In this document: one piece after another, positions 6,947 to 15,443 of the stretch | Layout: each line of letters opens with the position of its first letter | Numbering within the stretch: the stretch's first letter is position 1 | Assembly: GCA_031275955.1 (NCBI GenBank) | Contig: JAISNZ010000208.1 | Span: forward strand, 1-22,539 | Origin: Desulfovibrio sp. | GTDB lineage: Bacteria; Desulfobacterota; Desulfovibrionia; Desulfovibrionales; Desulfovibrionaceae | DNA: 22,539 nucleotides | Reading direction: 5' to 3' | The notes under the pieces: model-generated | What the model was told of the DNA's origin: nothing | Database searches by the model: none | What the model saw: the letters and a program-made list of their open reading frames with translations, nothing else | Translations under genes and position numbers: made by a program

Positions 6947-7357
6947 CTCCGCTTTTTTTGAAGCGGCCGACTTCCCCTTCTTTTTCCACAACTGCATTTC
7001 CTTCATTTTCTCCCGGCGCGTCTTTTGCAGCGCTTTGCAGGTCAAGGCCGTCTTGCGCTTGATGCCCCATTTTTCACGATACTCCGCGGCCGTCAGTCCA
7101 TGACTGGCCAAATGCTTCTTGGTCAGGAGCTTGAAACTCTTTCCGCATTCAAGACAGGTCACGCTGGCGTTTTTGATCCCCTTGTTCTTGGGAACAGCCT
7201 CAGAGTCCGTATCAGGGGGAAGAGGCTCACCCGAAAGTCCGGAAAGGGTCTGGGAAAGACTCCGGACCATTTGAACGATTTCCTCTTCGCTCATTGAGCG
7301 CACTGAAGCCTGAGCTTTCACAATTTCCAGCGCTTCCTGCAAAAAGATGTCGGCCAT
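6935..7357 (-). CDS. MucR/Ros-family C2H2 zinc-finger transcriptional regulator
   Basis: This 140-residue protein has an N-terminal helical oligomerisation region (MADIFLQEALEIVKAQ) and then the prokaryotic zinc finger. VTCLECGKSFKLLTKKHLAS followed by H gives the two Cys and two His ligands; HGLTAAEYREKWGIKR is the conserved MucR basic extension. The Lys-rich tail ends KKSAASKKAEARG. Family members bind AT-rich DNA, usually as repressors or nucleoid-like silencers of surface, motility or exopolysaccharide genes. The start at 7357 has GGAG 6 nt upstream; an alternative ATG four codons earlier (7369) has no site. It is monocistronic, transcribed away from the EndoQ/UvrD gene behind a plausible sigma70 promoter. 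Targets cannot be inferred from the window. Confidence 0.9.
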   Translation of the reverse strand: MADIFLQEALEIVKAQASVRSMSEEEIVQMVRSLSQTLSGLSGEPLPPDTDSEAVPKNKGIKNASVTCLECGKSFKLLTKKHLASHGLTAAEYREKWGIKRKTALTCKALQKTRREKMKEMQLWKKKGKSAASKKAEARG

Positions 7358-7397
7358 GATTGTCTCCATAAAAGGGTAGTATGTGAAAGAATGACGA

Positions 7398-7426
7398 ACA
7401 ATAGGCGGAAGGGAAAAAAAATGCAA
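7398..7426 (-). promoter_or_regulatory. putative sigma70 promoter for the MucR-like gene
   Basis: The minus strand has TTGCAT (7426-7421) and TATTGT (7403-7398) with a 17-nt spacer that includes a run of T residues. Start would be near 7391, about 34 nt ahead of the ATG. Confidence 0.45.
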
Positions 7427-7473
7427 GACGTGAAGAAGGGAAAATTTTGAAAAAAGGGCGCGAGACGGAGAGA

Positions 7474-7518
7474 ATTTCGTTACCGAAGATGAGGACATAT
7501 TCGGTTTGGAAATGGAAT
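7474..7518. repeat. CATATTCGGTTTGG palindrome, copy 1 (degenerate left arm)
   Basis: The right part (7493-7518) is identical over 26 bases to 22382-22407. The left arm (7474-7491) still pairs with it at 14 of 18 positions around an AGGA loop. It lies between the EndoQ/UvrD stop and the MucR-like gene. There is no T-tract, so it is not a standard terminator. Confidence 0.75.
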
Positions 7519-7565
7519 AACGCCTCCCTTTCTCCAACAAGCCTGTCCGCCGCTCCGGCGGGGAA

Positions 7566-10500
7566 TTATTTTTCCTGCCACAGGGGCAGCTGTTTTTCCT
7601 TGTGGTCGATCCTGGCCACAAGGCGGGAGCGGACGGGGCTTCCGGGTCCCTGGGCGGGCAGGGCGGTCAGGAAGCGGGAAGGTTTCAGGCGCAGTTCGCG
7701 GCCGTAAAGGATGCGGCGGTTGGCGCAGGAGAGAAAGAGGGCGTCCCTGGCGCGGGTGAGGCCAACGTAGAAGAGACGGCGCTCCTCCTCCAGATCGAGG
7801 GAGAAGGATTTTTCTCCCTTGCCGCTGAGGAGTTCGCCGGCGAAAGGGAGCAGGCCGTCTTCCAGACAGGGGAGGAAGACGGCGCCGAATTCCAGCCCTT
7901 TTGCGGCGTGCAGGCTGAGGATTTGGATTTTTTCGGCGCGGGCGCGGGCCAGTTCCAGTTCGTTCTGCAGGTTGATCCAGGTGAGCAGTTCAGCCCAGCC
8001 GCCATTGGCCGCATAGGCCCTGATCAGGTCCTTGAAGGCGGCGGAACGCCAGAAAAAGGCGTCGAAGGGGGGTATGCCGGAGAGAAAGGCGGCGAGGCCC
8101 AGGGGGCCCTTGGCCAGAATCTTTTTGGGAAAGGCGGGCAGGCAGGGGGCATCCCCGGCTCCGGCCACGGCGATGCCGAGCATGCGTCCGGCTTCCTGCA
8201 GGAGGACCCGGACGCGGGAATCCGCCCAGAAGGCGTCGCCGACGGGTTCGGAAACAGGGAGTCCGGCGCGGGCCAGGGCGGCTCTGAGGGGCAGGGCCAG
8301 GGCATGGGCGCGGACAAGGATGGCGATATCGCCGGGACTGTAATCCGCGCCCTCGATGGTGTAGTCCTGTTTGAGTCCCGGCTGGGTCACGTCCATCAGG
8401 GTGTGGCTGCCCCGGCCGATGAGGGCCGCGATGCGCTGCGTTATCCAGACGGCCTCCGAGTCGGCGCCCTGGGCTTCAAAAAGGAAGATGGAGGCCTGTT
8501 CGGTCCGGACCGGGACGGGAAAGCCGGTGACGGCCTGCGGGCCGAGGATGGAGGATGCCGCCGCCAGGATGCCGGGCCGGGAGCGGTAATTGCGGTCCAG
8601 GGGGATTATGGCGAGCGTGGGCCAGACGGCGGAAAAGAAGGCCAGGCTTTGACCGTGGGCGCCGCGGAAGCCGTAAATGGATTGATCCGGATCGCCGATG
8701 CCGAAGAATCCTCCCCCCGAGGGGGGAAGAAGGGAGCGGATCAGGGTGAGCTGCAGGAGGGAAAGATCCTGGACTTCATCCGCCAGGATGTGGGACCAGG
8801 GGAGGGGGGAGGGGACATTGCGGAGGCGTTCCAGCCAGAATTCCAGGAGATCCGTATAGTCTGCCAGATTCCAGGCGGCCTTCTGGGCGGAGTAGCGGGC
8901 GGCGGCTTCGTCCAGATCCGGGGGAAGTGGGCTCAGGCTTTCCCTGGCCAGGGCCAAAGCCTGCCAGCTTTCCCGCAGATTTTGGGGCGTAAGATCGGCA
9001 TTGGCCTCGGCGAAGACCTGGCGGGCGTTTTCCTCGGAGAGGAGCAGGGGGAGATTTTTATGGACACGATGCCGGACCTCCAGGGCAAGGGCGTGCAGGG
9101 TGTCGGAGCGGGGCAGGGGGGCGTTCCGGCCCGGCAGCTCGCCCAGGCGTTCATCCAGTTCTGAAGCGGCCCGGCGGGTAAAGGTGACGGCCAGGATGTT
9201 CCGGGGGCTGATCCCCTGGCTGAGGAGGTATCCGACCCTGGCCGCCAGGGTGCGGGTCTTGCCGGATCCTGGACCGGCCAGAACCAGGACGGGGTGCGGG
9301 CCGGCCAGGACGGCCTTTTCCTGGGCGGAGTTCAGAGGGCCTTCCCCCTGGACCGGGGGGGAGGAGGGGGAGGCCGCAGGGGCGGCGGGAGAGGGCGCAA
9401 GGAAGAAGGGGGGCGGATCCGCCGCTTCAGGGGGAGAAGCGGGCGGCGCGCAAGGGGCGGGGTCTTTGCCGCGCCGCTGTCCGCCGCCCGGGCACTCCAG
9501 AAGGGAAAGGCCCTTGACGACGGCCCGGCCCCCATGTCCGGAAAGACTGGTCCCGCGCCGGATTTCCCGCCGCTCCTGCTCGCTGAAGACGGAGATCCGG
9601 CCGTAGGCGCCGTCATAGCCGCCTTCCCGCAGAACCTCCCCCTGGCGCGCGCGGCGCACGGCCTCGCCCAGAGGAGGCAGAAAGCGGGCCAGTTCGGAAG
9701 GCTCCCGGTCCTGCAGGATGCTCAGTTCCGATCCGAAGCGGGCCACGGCTCCGGCATACATTGTCCTGACCTTGCGGCTCTTGGCAGAGGCGCCGAGGAT
9801 TTCGGAGAGCAGTTCCGGCAGGGGCACCAGGGAAAGAAAGCCATGCCCGCCCAGGGCGTCCGGCCCGGCGGCATAGACAGGCTCGGTTCTGTCGGCCAGT
9901 TCCATGACCCGGTTGAGTACCCCCACGGTGAGCGGTTCGCCGCAGACAGGGCAACGCCCGCCAAGAGAGCGGGTTTCCTCGGGAGAGAGGCGGACGTTGC
10001 AGGCGCGGTGCCCGTCCAGGTGGTATTTCCCTTCCTCGGGGTAAAATTCCAGGGTGCCGAGAAAGCGGGTGGGCCCTGGGCGGCGGGGTCTTTCAGGGCT
10101 TCCAGCTTTCCCTGGTAGGAGACGGCGCCGGCGAAAACATTGGCCTCCCGGCCGAGGTTTTCGCCGGAATGGGCGTCGGAATTGGAGACGAGCCGGCAGG
10201 AGTCCAGCCGGCTCCAGAGCCGGTTCATGGCCGGATCGGAGGATAATCCGGTCTCCAGGGCGAAGATGGCGGGGGTGAGGTCGCCGAAGCATTCCTCCAG
10301 GCTGTCGAAGCCGGACTTGGAGCCGAAGAGGGAAAACCAGGGAGTCCAGATATGGGCCGGGATGAAAAAGGCCGCCGGATGCGTCTCCAGAACCATTTCC
10401 AGAAGATCGCGGGAGTCCAGCCCCAGGATGGGCCGGCCGTCGGCGGCCAGGTTTCCCGTCGCCTCCAGGCGGCGGCAGAAGGATTCCGCCGCCTCCAGGT

Positions 10501-10879
10501 GGGGCATAAAGACCAGGTTATGCACCCGCCGGGTTTTTCCCCCCCGCTTGTAGATGGAGCTGATTTCCCCCTGAAGCAGGAAAAGAGGGGAGCCGGTTTC
10601 CGTTTCCGGCGGAGAGGGCGCGGGCAGTTCCGGCAGGACGGAGGAGACCTCCTCCCGGAGCCGGTACAGACCCGAAGCCTCATCCCGAACCAGGGTCTGG
10701 GCCAGTTCCTTGCGCCATTGGGGATGGGTGAAGTCTCCCGTGCCGAGTACCGCCAGACCCTTGATTCCGGCCCAGGCGGCCAGAAGGGCCGTAGACAGCC
10801 GGGGACTGGTGGCCCGGGAATAGCGGGAATGGACGTGCAGGTCCGCGCGGAAGATGGGCATGGGGCGGTCGGCATTCAT
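7566..10879 (-). CDS. EndoQ-like PHP nuclease fused to UvrD-family helicase, reading frame broken by a -1 shift
   Basis: The first part starts at 10879 (AAGGGGAG upstream) and encodes the TIGR00375/EndoQ PHP domain: ADLHVHSRYSRATSP, GTGDFTHPQW, the LQGEIS metal glutamate and LVSNSDAHSGENLGREANVF. EndoQ cuts DNA 5' of deaminated bases. Around 10070-10076 homology moves to the -1 frame, which continues FLGTLEFYPEEGKYHLDGHR, a Zn site (Cys294, Cys310, Cys313 of the joined protein), a Pro/Ala-rich linker, then superfamily 1 helicase: AGPGSGKT (about 537), VTFTRRAASEL, LADEVQD, GDPDQSIYGFRG, LDRNYRS, LHAAKGLEF and YVGLTRARDALFLS, ending at 7566. Joined length is 1104 residues. Both parts are intact in their own frames. 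Either the ribosome shifts at the in-frame GGGCCCA heptamer, or one base is missing through mutation or sequencing error. Without a shift only a PHP protein with a foreign tail (stop at 9722) is made. The likely role is repair of deaminated DNA. Confidence 0.85.
10070..10076 (-). other. frame junction with a slippery-type heptamer
   Basis: The minus strand reads G GGC CCA in the PHP frame, codon 269 (GGC) starting at 10075. Moving back one base gives GGG CCC, which is exactly the helicase frame continuing ACC CGC TTT. A weak 5-bp stem (CTCGG 10061-10057 with CCGAG 10039-10035) begins 8 nt downstream. G-GGC-CCA is not a strong slippery site in well-studied bacteria, so an indel is also plausible. 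Confidence 0.5.
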
Positions 10880-10915
10880 GAAGGCGCTTCTCTCCCCTTA
10901 AGCGTTTTCCCGGCG

Positions 10916-12517
10916 TTACATCCCCAGGGCGCGCAGGGTGTTTTGGCCGGCAATGCCGTCCACGGCCAGGCCTTCCCGGCTCTGGAAGGCCCGCACGGCC
11001 TTGGCCAGGTCGTCGGAATACAGGCCGTCCGCGGGGCCGTTGTACAGGCCCTTTGCCGTCAGGAGGCGCTGGAGCTTTTCCACCAGGGCGCCTTTGTCGC
11101 CGGGCTGGAGAAACAGGGTCTGGCTTTTTCCCTGGGAACTCGTGTACAGGGAATATTTGTTTTGTTTGGCCATTTCCTGCCGCAGTTCCGGCTTGGCGGC
11201 CGCCTCGGCCAGCATTTCCGCGTCCGCGGCCAGGGCAGCCTTGGCGTTGGCGATTTTCGGGCCGGCCGCCGGCGCCGCGGCCAGAATGGCGGCGACCTTG
11301 GCCAGAACGGCGCCTGCCTCTTTCAGATTGCCCTGCTGCAATTCTTCCACAGCCCGGACCCGGGCCTCTTCCGCCGCCAGGAACAGGGCTTCCTCCCGGA
11401 CAGGGCTGGTGACAGCCTCCAGGGCGGCGTTTTGGGCCTTTCTTTCCTCTTCGTCCGCGACAACAGCCACGATCAGAGGCAGTTCCAGGGTCTGGAGGCC
11501 GCCGGCGGAGTCATCCGCCAGGGCGAAGGCCAGGGAGGCCGTTCCCAGAACCTGCGCCGGGCCGCTTCCGGGGCGGACCCTGGCCCGCAGGAGGACCTGA
11601 CGCTCCTCCCCGGCCTGGAGATCGCCCATTTCCACGATCAGGCCTTTGGCCGCCGGGGAGGTGGCATAGCCGTAGCACTTGATGTCGCCCAGCGCGGGAT
11701 CGGGAAGGAAGATCAGCCGCAGTCCCCTGGTCGCGCTTTCGGCGGCCAGGGACAGTTCCTGGCGGAAAAAGGCGGGCAGGTCCTCGGAATCGCGGATGTA
11801 GCTGTACTGTCCGCCGCCGCGCTGGGCAAGGAGCTGCAGCATGTTTTCATCGTAGTCCAGGCCAAGGCCCAGGGTGGAAACGGAGATGTTCCTGTCCTTG
11901 GCGGAGGCGCCCATGGCGGCCACCTTCTTAGCCTCGGTGAGGCCGCGGTTGGCCAGACCGTCGGAGAGCAGGAGAACCCTTTTGCCGCTGTCGTCCCCGG
12001 CCTTTCGCAGCTGGTTGATGCCCGCCTGGAGGCCGCCGGAGAGAAAGGTGTAGTCGCCGGGGGTCAGGCTGTCCAGAAGACGGTTCAAGGCGGCCTTGTC
12101 CGTGACCGGGGCAAGGGGGGAGAGCACCTGGACGGTGGTGTCGTACTGCACAATGGCCAGTTTGTCCCTGGGACCGAGCAGGCGTACCGCCTCCTTTCCG
12201 GCCCGGACGGCGTAGTCCAGTTTGCCGGCGTCAGCCATGGAGCCGGAGCGGTCAAGGACCAGGGCCAGGCTCAGGGGCGGCCTCCGCGCTGTCTTGCCTG
12301 CCGCGGGAGCCCTGAAGCGCAGCAGGATGTGGATCTCCGTCTCCCCGGAGGGAGGGATGGCCGCCTCGCTCAGAACCCCTTCGGCGCTCAGGCCGGCCAG
12401 ACTCTGTTCCACTCTGGCGGGCGCCAGGGGATCGACCCCGGTCTGTCCGCCCGCGGGAAGGGACGGCCCTGCCAGGAAGAGGAAACATGCGGCCAGGAAC
12501 AGAAGATGCTTGCCCAT
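10916..12517 (-). CDS. secreted VWA-domain protein with C-terminal peptidoglycan-binding domain
   Basis: This 533-residue protein opens with a signal sequence (MGKHLLFLAACFLFLAG); LAAC could act as a lipobox, but the short n-region makes ordinary Sec cleavage near residue 22 likelier. A von Willebrand factor A domain (about 80-260) carries the metal-ion site: DRSGSM (Asp89, Ser91, Ser93), the DYTFLSGGLQ threonine and LLLSDGLANRG aspartate. A beta-rich segment and an Ala-rich helical stretch (about 365-455) follow. The last 60 residues are a PG_binding_1 repeat (LQPGDKGALVEKLQRLLTAK, YSDDLAKAVRAFQSREGL, DGIAGQNTLRAL). It should sit in the periplasm attached to murein and bind a protein partner through the VWA domain. 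The start at 12517 has AAAGGAG 8 nt upstream. Its stop lies 36 nt ahead of the EndoQ/UvrD gene, so co-transcription is possible. The partner is unknown. Confidence 0.88.
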   Translation of the reverse strand: MGKHLLFLAACFLFLAGPSLPAGGQTGVDPLAPARVEQSLAGLSAEGVLSEAAIPPSGETEIHILLRFRAPAAGKTARRPPLSLALVLDRSGSMADAGKLDYAVRAGKEAVRLLGPRDKLAIVQYDTTVQVLSPLAPVTDKAALNRLLDSLTPGDYTFLSGGLQAGINQLRKAGDDSGKRVLLLSDGLANRGLTEAKKVAAMGASAKDRNISVSTLGLGLDYDENMLQLLAQRGGGQYSYIRDSEDLPAFFRQELSLAAESATRGLRLIFLPDPALGDIKCYGYATSPAAKGLIVEMGDLQAGEERQVLLRARVRPGSGPAQVLGTASLAFALADDSAGGLQTLELPLIVAVVADEEERKAQNAALEAVTSPVREEALFLAAEEARVRAVEELQQGNLKEAGAVLAKVAAILAAAPAAGPKIANAKAALAADAEMLAEAAAKPELRQEMAKQNKYSLYTSSQGKSQTLFLQPGDKGALVEKLQRLLTAKGLYNGPADGLYSDDLAKAVRAFQSREGLAVDGIAGQNTLRALGM

Positions 12518-12587
12518 GGGCGGCTCCTTTGGAAAGAAAGGGGTTTCCCGGGCCGCTTGCTCTTCCGCCCGCAAAACAGTATGTTTC

Positions 12588-12658
12588 AATCCACAGCCGG
12601 CTCCAGCCGCCGACCGCCGACGGACTCCATTCGGCGGATAGGGAGAGCCGGCTGGATT
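12588..12658. other. large hairpin in the divergent VWA/isomerase spacer
   Basis: AGCCGGCTC (12595-12603) pairs with GAGCCGGCT (12645-12653), extended by AATCC/GGATT across a 2-nt bulge. The loop holds two tandem CCGCCGA units (12607-12620), either of which can pair with TCGGCGG (12631-12637). It lies in the 271-nt divergent spacer. I recognise no known riboswitch. A smaller hairpin CCCGGC-TTA-GCCGGG follows at 12701-12715. Confidence 0.55.
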
Positions 12659-12721
12659 GCCCTTCCGGGATTCCGGGGGAGGGGTTGCCCGGATGGTAGA
12701 CCCGGCTTAGCCGGGCGTCAA

Positions 12722-12753
12722 GCGGCAATCTCTCTGGGCGGCAATCTCCCTGG
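12722..12753. repeat. tandem 16-bp direct repeat ahead of the isomerase gene
   Basis: GCGGCAATCTCTCTGG (12722-12737) is followed directly by GCGGCAATCTCCCTGG (12738-12753), 15 of 16 identical, ending 35 nt before the isomerase ATG. It could be a duplicated protein site or a recent slippage event. Confidence 0.7.
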
Positions 12754-12788
12754 TTTCTCTCGCCGAAGGCGCGGGGAGGCGAAATTTT

Positions 12789-13766
12789 ATGGGCAACAAC
12801 TGGATCGAGCGGGGACGGCAGGTCCTGGAGGTGGAGGAGGAAGGCCTGCGGAGCGTCCGCGACCATCTGGGTCCCTCTTTTGCGGCGGCCGTGGGACGCC
12901 TGGCGGCCGGCGGCGGCCGGGTCATTGTCACGGGCATCGGCAAATCCGGCCTGGTGGGGCGCAAGATCGCCGCCACCTTTTCCTCCACCGGCACCCCCGC
13001 TTTTTTCCTCCATCCCGTGGAAGGGGCTCACGGCGACCTTGGCGCCGTGCAGCCGGGAGATGTGGTCCTTGCCATTTCCTATTCCGGGAGGAGCCGCGAG
13101 CTTACAGCCATTCTGCCGGCCCTGCGCGGCCTGGGAACGACGATCATCGCCCTGACCGCCCGTCCGGACTCCCCCCTGGCCGCTCTGGCCGACATTGTCC
13201 TGGATGCCGCCGTGCCCCGGGAGGCCTGTCCCATGAACCTGGCCCCCACCAGCAGCTCCACGGCCGCTCTGGCCCTGGGCGACGCCCTGGCCGTCTGCCT
13301 GATGGAATGCAAGAACTTCACGCCCGCGGATTTTCAGCGTTTCCACCCGGGGGGCGCCCTGGGGGAACGCCTGCGCCTCAGCGTGGCCGAACTCATGAGA
13401 ACCGGGGATATACCCGTCGTCCCCGCCTCGGCCCTTCTGGATCAGGCCCTGACCGTTCTCAATGCGGGAGGGCTGGGGGCGGTCGTCATCCTGGGCGCGG
13501 ACGGCGCGGTCGAGGGCATCCTCACCGACGGCGACGTCCGGCGCTGGCTCTGCCGGGGGTCTGCGGATCTGCGGACGCCGGTGGCGGCGGTGATGACCAA
13601 AAATCCCCGCCTGGCCCGGCCGGAAAACAGCGTGGCCGAAATCATGGACATCATGGAGCAGAAGACGATCACCGTGCTGCCTGTGGTGGATGAAGGCCGG
13701 AGACTGGCGGGCATTGTCCACCTGCACGACCTCCTGGGCAAAGGGCAGATCGCCTTCGCGCCTTAG
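12789..13766 (+). CDS. kdsD: D-arabinose-5-phosphate isomerase (KdsD/KpsF/GutQ family)
   Basis: This 325-residue protein has a SIS domain followed by two CBS repeats, the standard architecture and length of the family. It interconverts ribulose-5-phosphate and arabinose-5-phosphate, the first step toward Kdo for lipopolysaccharide. The SIS part shows GIGKSGLVGRKIAATFSSTG, HPVEGAHGDLG, ISYSGRSREL and the conserved FHPGGALGERL histidine. The CBS pair spans about residues 205-325 (SVAELMR... and AVMTKNP...). The start at 12789 has GGGGAGG a few bases upstream. It is divergent from the VWA gene and 140 nt ahead of der. The paralogue names KpsF and GutQ cannot be excluded by sequence, but the absence of capsule or sugar-transport neighbours favours KdsD. 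Confidence 0.93.
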   Translation: MGNNWIERGRQVLEVEEEGLRSVRDHLGPSFAAAVGRLAAGGGRVIVTGIGKSGLVGRKIAATFSSTGTPAFFLHPVEGAHGDLGAVQPGDVVLAISYSGRSRELTAILPALRGLGTTIIALTARPDSPLAALADIVLDAAVPREACPMNLAPTSSSTAALALGDALAVCLMECKNFTPADFQRFHPGGALGERLRLSVAELMRTGDIPVVPASALLDQALTVLNAGGLGAVVILGADGAVEGILTDGDVRRWLCRGSADLRTPVAAVMTKNPRLARPENSVAEIMDIMEQKTITVLPVVDEGRRLAGIVHLHDLLGKGQIAFAP

Positions 13767-13799
13767 AGCATATTACCATTGAAAAAGGTGTAATTCGCT

Positions 13800-13886
13800 C
13801 TGCGAGGATTTGCCGGCAGATCCTTGCCGCGAAACAGGAGCGGGCCGGCTGGCCGCAAGCGAACTGTTTCAAGCGTAAATGCCATA
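13800..13886 (+). repeat. leader repeat element, copy C
   Basis: CTGCGAGGATTTGC (13800-13813) and GCAGATCCTTGCCG (13816-13829) form the first, partly wobble-paired hairpin. The linker CGCGAAACAGGAGC and a second hairpin (GCGG-g-CC/GGCCGC) follow. GAAACAG (13831-13837) exactly complements CTGTTTC (13864-13870), enclosing the second hairpin. It lies between the isomerase stop and the der start, in the same gene-relative orientation as copies A and B, 78 nt ahead of the start codon. Confidence 0.75.
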
Positions 13887-13906
13887 GAAAAATGAGGAAA
13901 GAGGCC

Positions 13907-15427
13907 ATGCGCCGACAACATCCGCACGCTCCCAGGGTCGCCCTGCTGGGGCGTCCCAATGTGGGCAAATCCACGCTTTTTAACCGGCTTATCCGCAGCA
14001 ACCGGGCCATTACCCATGACCGGCCGGGCATAACCAGGGACCGTCTGGAGGGAGTGGTCCGTCCCGGCCGTCCGGATGCCTTCCTGCTTGTTGATACCGG
14101 CGGGGTATCTCTGGACGGGGGAAACGCGGCGGAACCAGGTCCGGACGGTCTGCGCGGATTTGAAGAGGCTGTTCTGGCCCAGGCCCGGGAGGCTGTGGCG
14201 GAAGCCTCCCTCCTTTGTCTGGTGGTGGACGCCCGCGAAGGGCTGAGCGCCTTTGACCAGCGTCTGGCCGCCTTTCTGCGCAAGACGGCGAAGCCCATTC
14301 TGCTGGTGGTCAACAAGGTGGACGGCCCGGAAAAGGCCGATTCTCTCCTGGCCGATTTTCACGCCCTGGGTCTGGACCTCCTCCCCTGTTCCGCCGCCCA
14401 CGGCTATAACCTGCGCGTTCTGGAGGAGGTTCTGCGCGATCGCCTTTTCGGCCCTGAGGCGGGCGAGCGGGAGCCGGCTGACGGATTTTGGGTGGAGGAG
14501 GACTCCTTTTCCGGCGGGGCGGCGGACGATGCCCGCGATCTTCCGGCCGCCGATCTTCCGGCCGCCTCCGGGCGGGACGGCGCGCCCTGTGTCCCAAAAG
14601 CCGGCCTTTCCCCTCCCTCCGCGCAAGGGCCGCTACGGCTGGCCGTCCTGGGCCGGCCCAACGCCGGCAAGTCCTCTCTGGTCAACGCCATGGCGGGCAA
14701 GGCGCGGATGATTGTCAGCGCTGTGCCCGGCACCACTCGGGACAGCGTGGATGTGGCCGTTGACCTTGACGGGGCGCCCTGCGTTTTTGTCGATACGCCC
14801 GGAGTGCGGCGACCCGCGCGGATTGCGGATACGGTGGAACGCTACAGCGTCAGTTCCTCGCTCAAAAGCGCCTCCAAGGCCGACGTCACCCTGCTGGTCC
14901 TGGACGCCTCCGAGGGGGTCACGCAACAGGACAAGCGCCTCATTGACCTGTTGCACGAACGCAGGACGCCCTTCCTTGTGCTGGTGAACAAAAGCGATCT
15001 CTTCACGGCCGGCGAACAGACGGCAAGGGAGAAGGCCTTTCGCCAGGCCCTGGAATTCTGCCCCCATGTGCCCCTGCTCTGCATCTCCGCCCTGAAGGGG
15101 CGGAATTTGCGCCAGATTGTCCCCCTGGCCGGGAAGATCCACCGGGAATGCGGCCTGCGGATCAGCACGGGCCTGCTGAACAGGTCCATGCAAGAGGTGC
15201 TGGAGAGGCACCAGCCTCCCCTGGCGCGCCGCGTCCGGCCCCGTTTCTTCTATCTGACCCAGGCGGAAACCCGGCCGCCCACCTTTGTCTTTTTCGTCAG
15301 CGACGCGGATCGCGTCCTGCCCGCGTACAGGAGATATCTGGAACGCGCCTTGCGCGCCCGGTTCGGCATCGCCCACGCCCCCATGCGGATGCATTTCCGT
15401 TCCTCCCATGCGGGGAAGGAGCGCTGA
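13907..15427 (+). CDS. der: ribosome biogenesis GTPase Der (EngA)
   Basis: This 506-residue double GTPase has a first G domain with GRPNVGKS (15-22), the GITRD switch, DTGG and NKVD (136-139). The second has GRPNAGKS (249-256), TTRDS, DTPG and NKSD, followed by the C-terminal KH-like domain (about 415-500). Der is needed for 50S subunit assembly. The linker between G domains (about 182-242) is long, acidic and Pro/Ala-rich, and contains a DLPAADLPAA duplication; this explains the length above the usual 440-490. The start at 13907 is preferred over 13892 because AGGAAAGAGG precedes it. The histidine kinase gene starts 16 nt after the stop, suggesting co-transcription. Confidence 0.96.
   Translation: MRRQHPHAPRVALLGRPNVGKSTLFNRLIRSNRAITHDRPGITRDRLEGVVRPGRPDAFLLVDTGGVSLDGGNAAEPGPDGLRGFEEAVLAQAREAVAEASLLCLVVDAREGLSAFDQRLAAFLRKTAKPILLVVNKVDGPEKADSLLADFHALGLDLLPCSAAHGYNLRVLEEVLRDRLFGPEAGEREPADGFWVEEDSFSGGAADDARDLPAADLPAASGRDGAPCVPKAGLSPPSAQGPLRLAVLGRPNAGKSSLVNAMAGKARMIVSAVPGTTRDSVDVAVDLDGAPCVFVDTPGVRRPARIADTVERYSVSSSLKSASKADVTLLVLDASEGVTQQDKRLIDLLHERRTPFLVLVNKSDLFTAGEQTAREKAFRQALEFCPHVPLLCISALKGRNLRQIVPLAGKIHRECGLRISTGLLNRSMQEVLERHQPPLARRVRPRFFYLTQAETRPPTFVFFVSDADRVLPAYRRYLERALRARFGIAHAPMRMHFRSSHAGKER
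14536..14565 (+). repeat. exact 15-bp tandem duplication inside der
   Basis: CGATCTTCCGGCCGC occurs twice in direct succession (14536-14550, 14551-14565). It keeps frame and encodes the doubled DLPAA in the linker between the two G domains, a region tolerant of length change. Confidence 0.85.
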
Positions 15428-15443
15428 GAGCGCAGGAGTCGGC

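Noticed and set aside
7602..9164. Long Gly-rich plus-strand open frame of 520 codons
   Set aside because: Antisense to the helicase, whose SF1 motifs are all present on the minus strand.
10352..13693. Very long plus-strand open frame of 1113 codons
   Set aside because: It is the antisense of the PHP and VWA genes and an alternate frame of kdsD; Gly/Gln/Arg-rich composition is typical of a GC-rich shadow frame.
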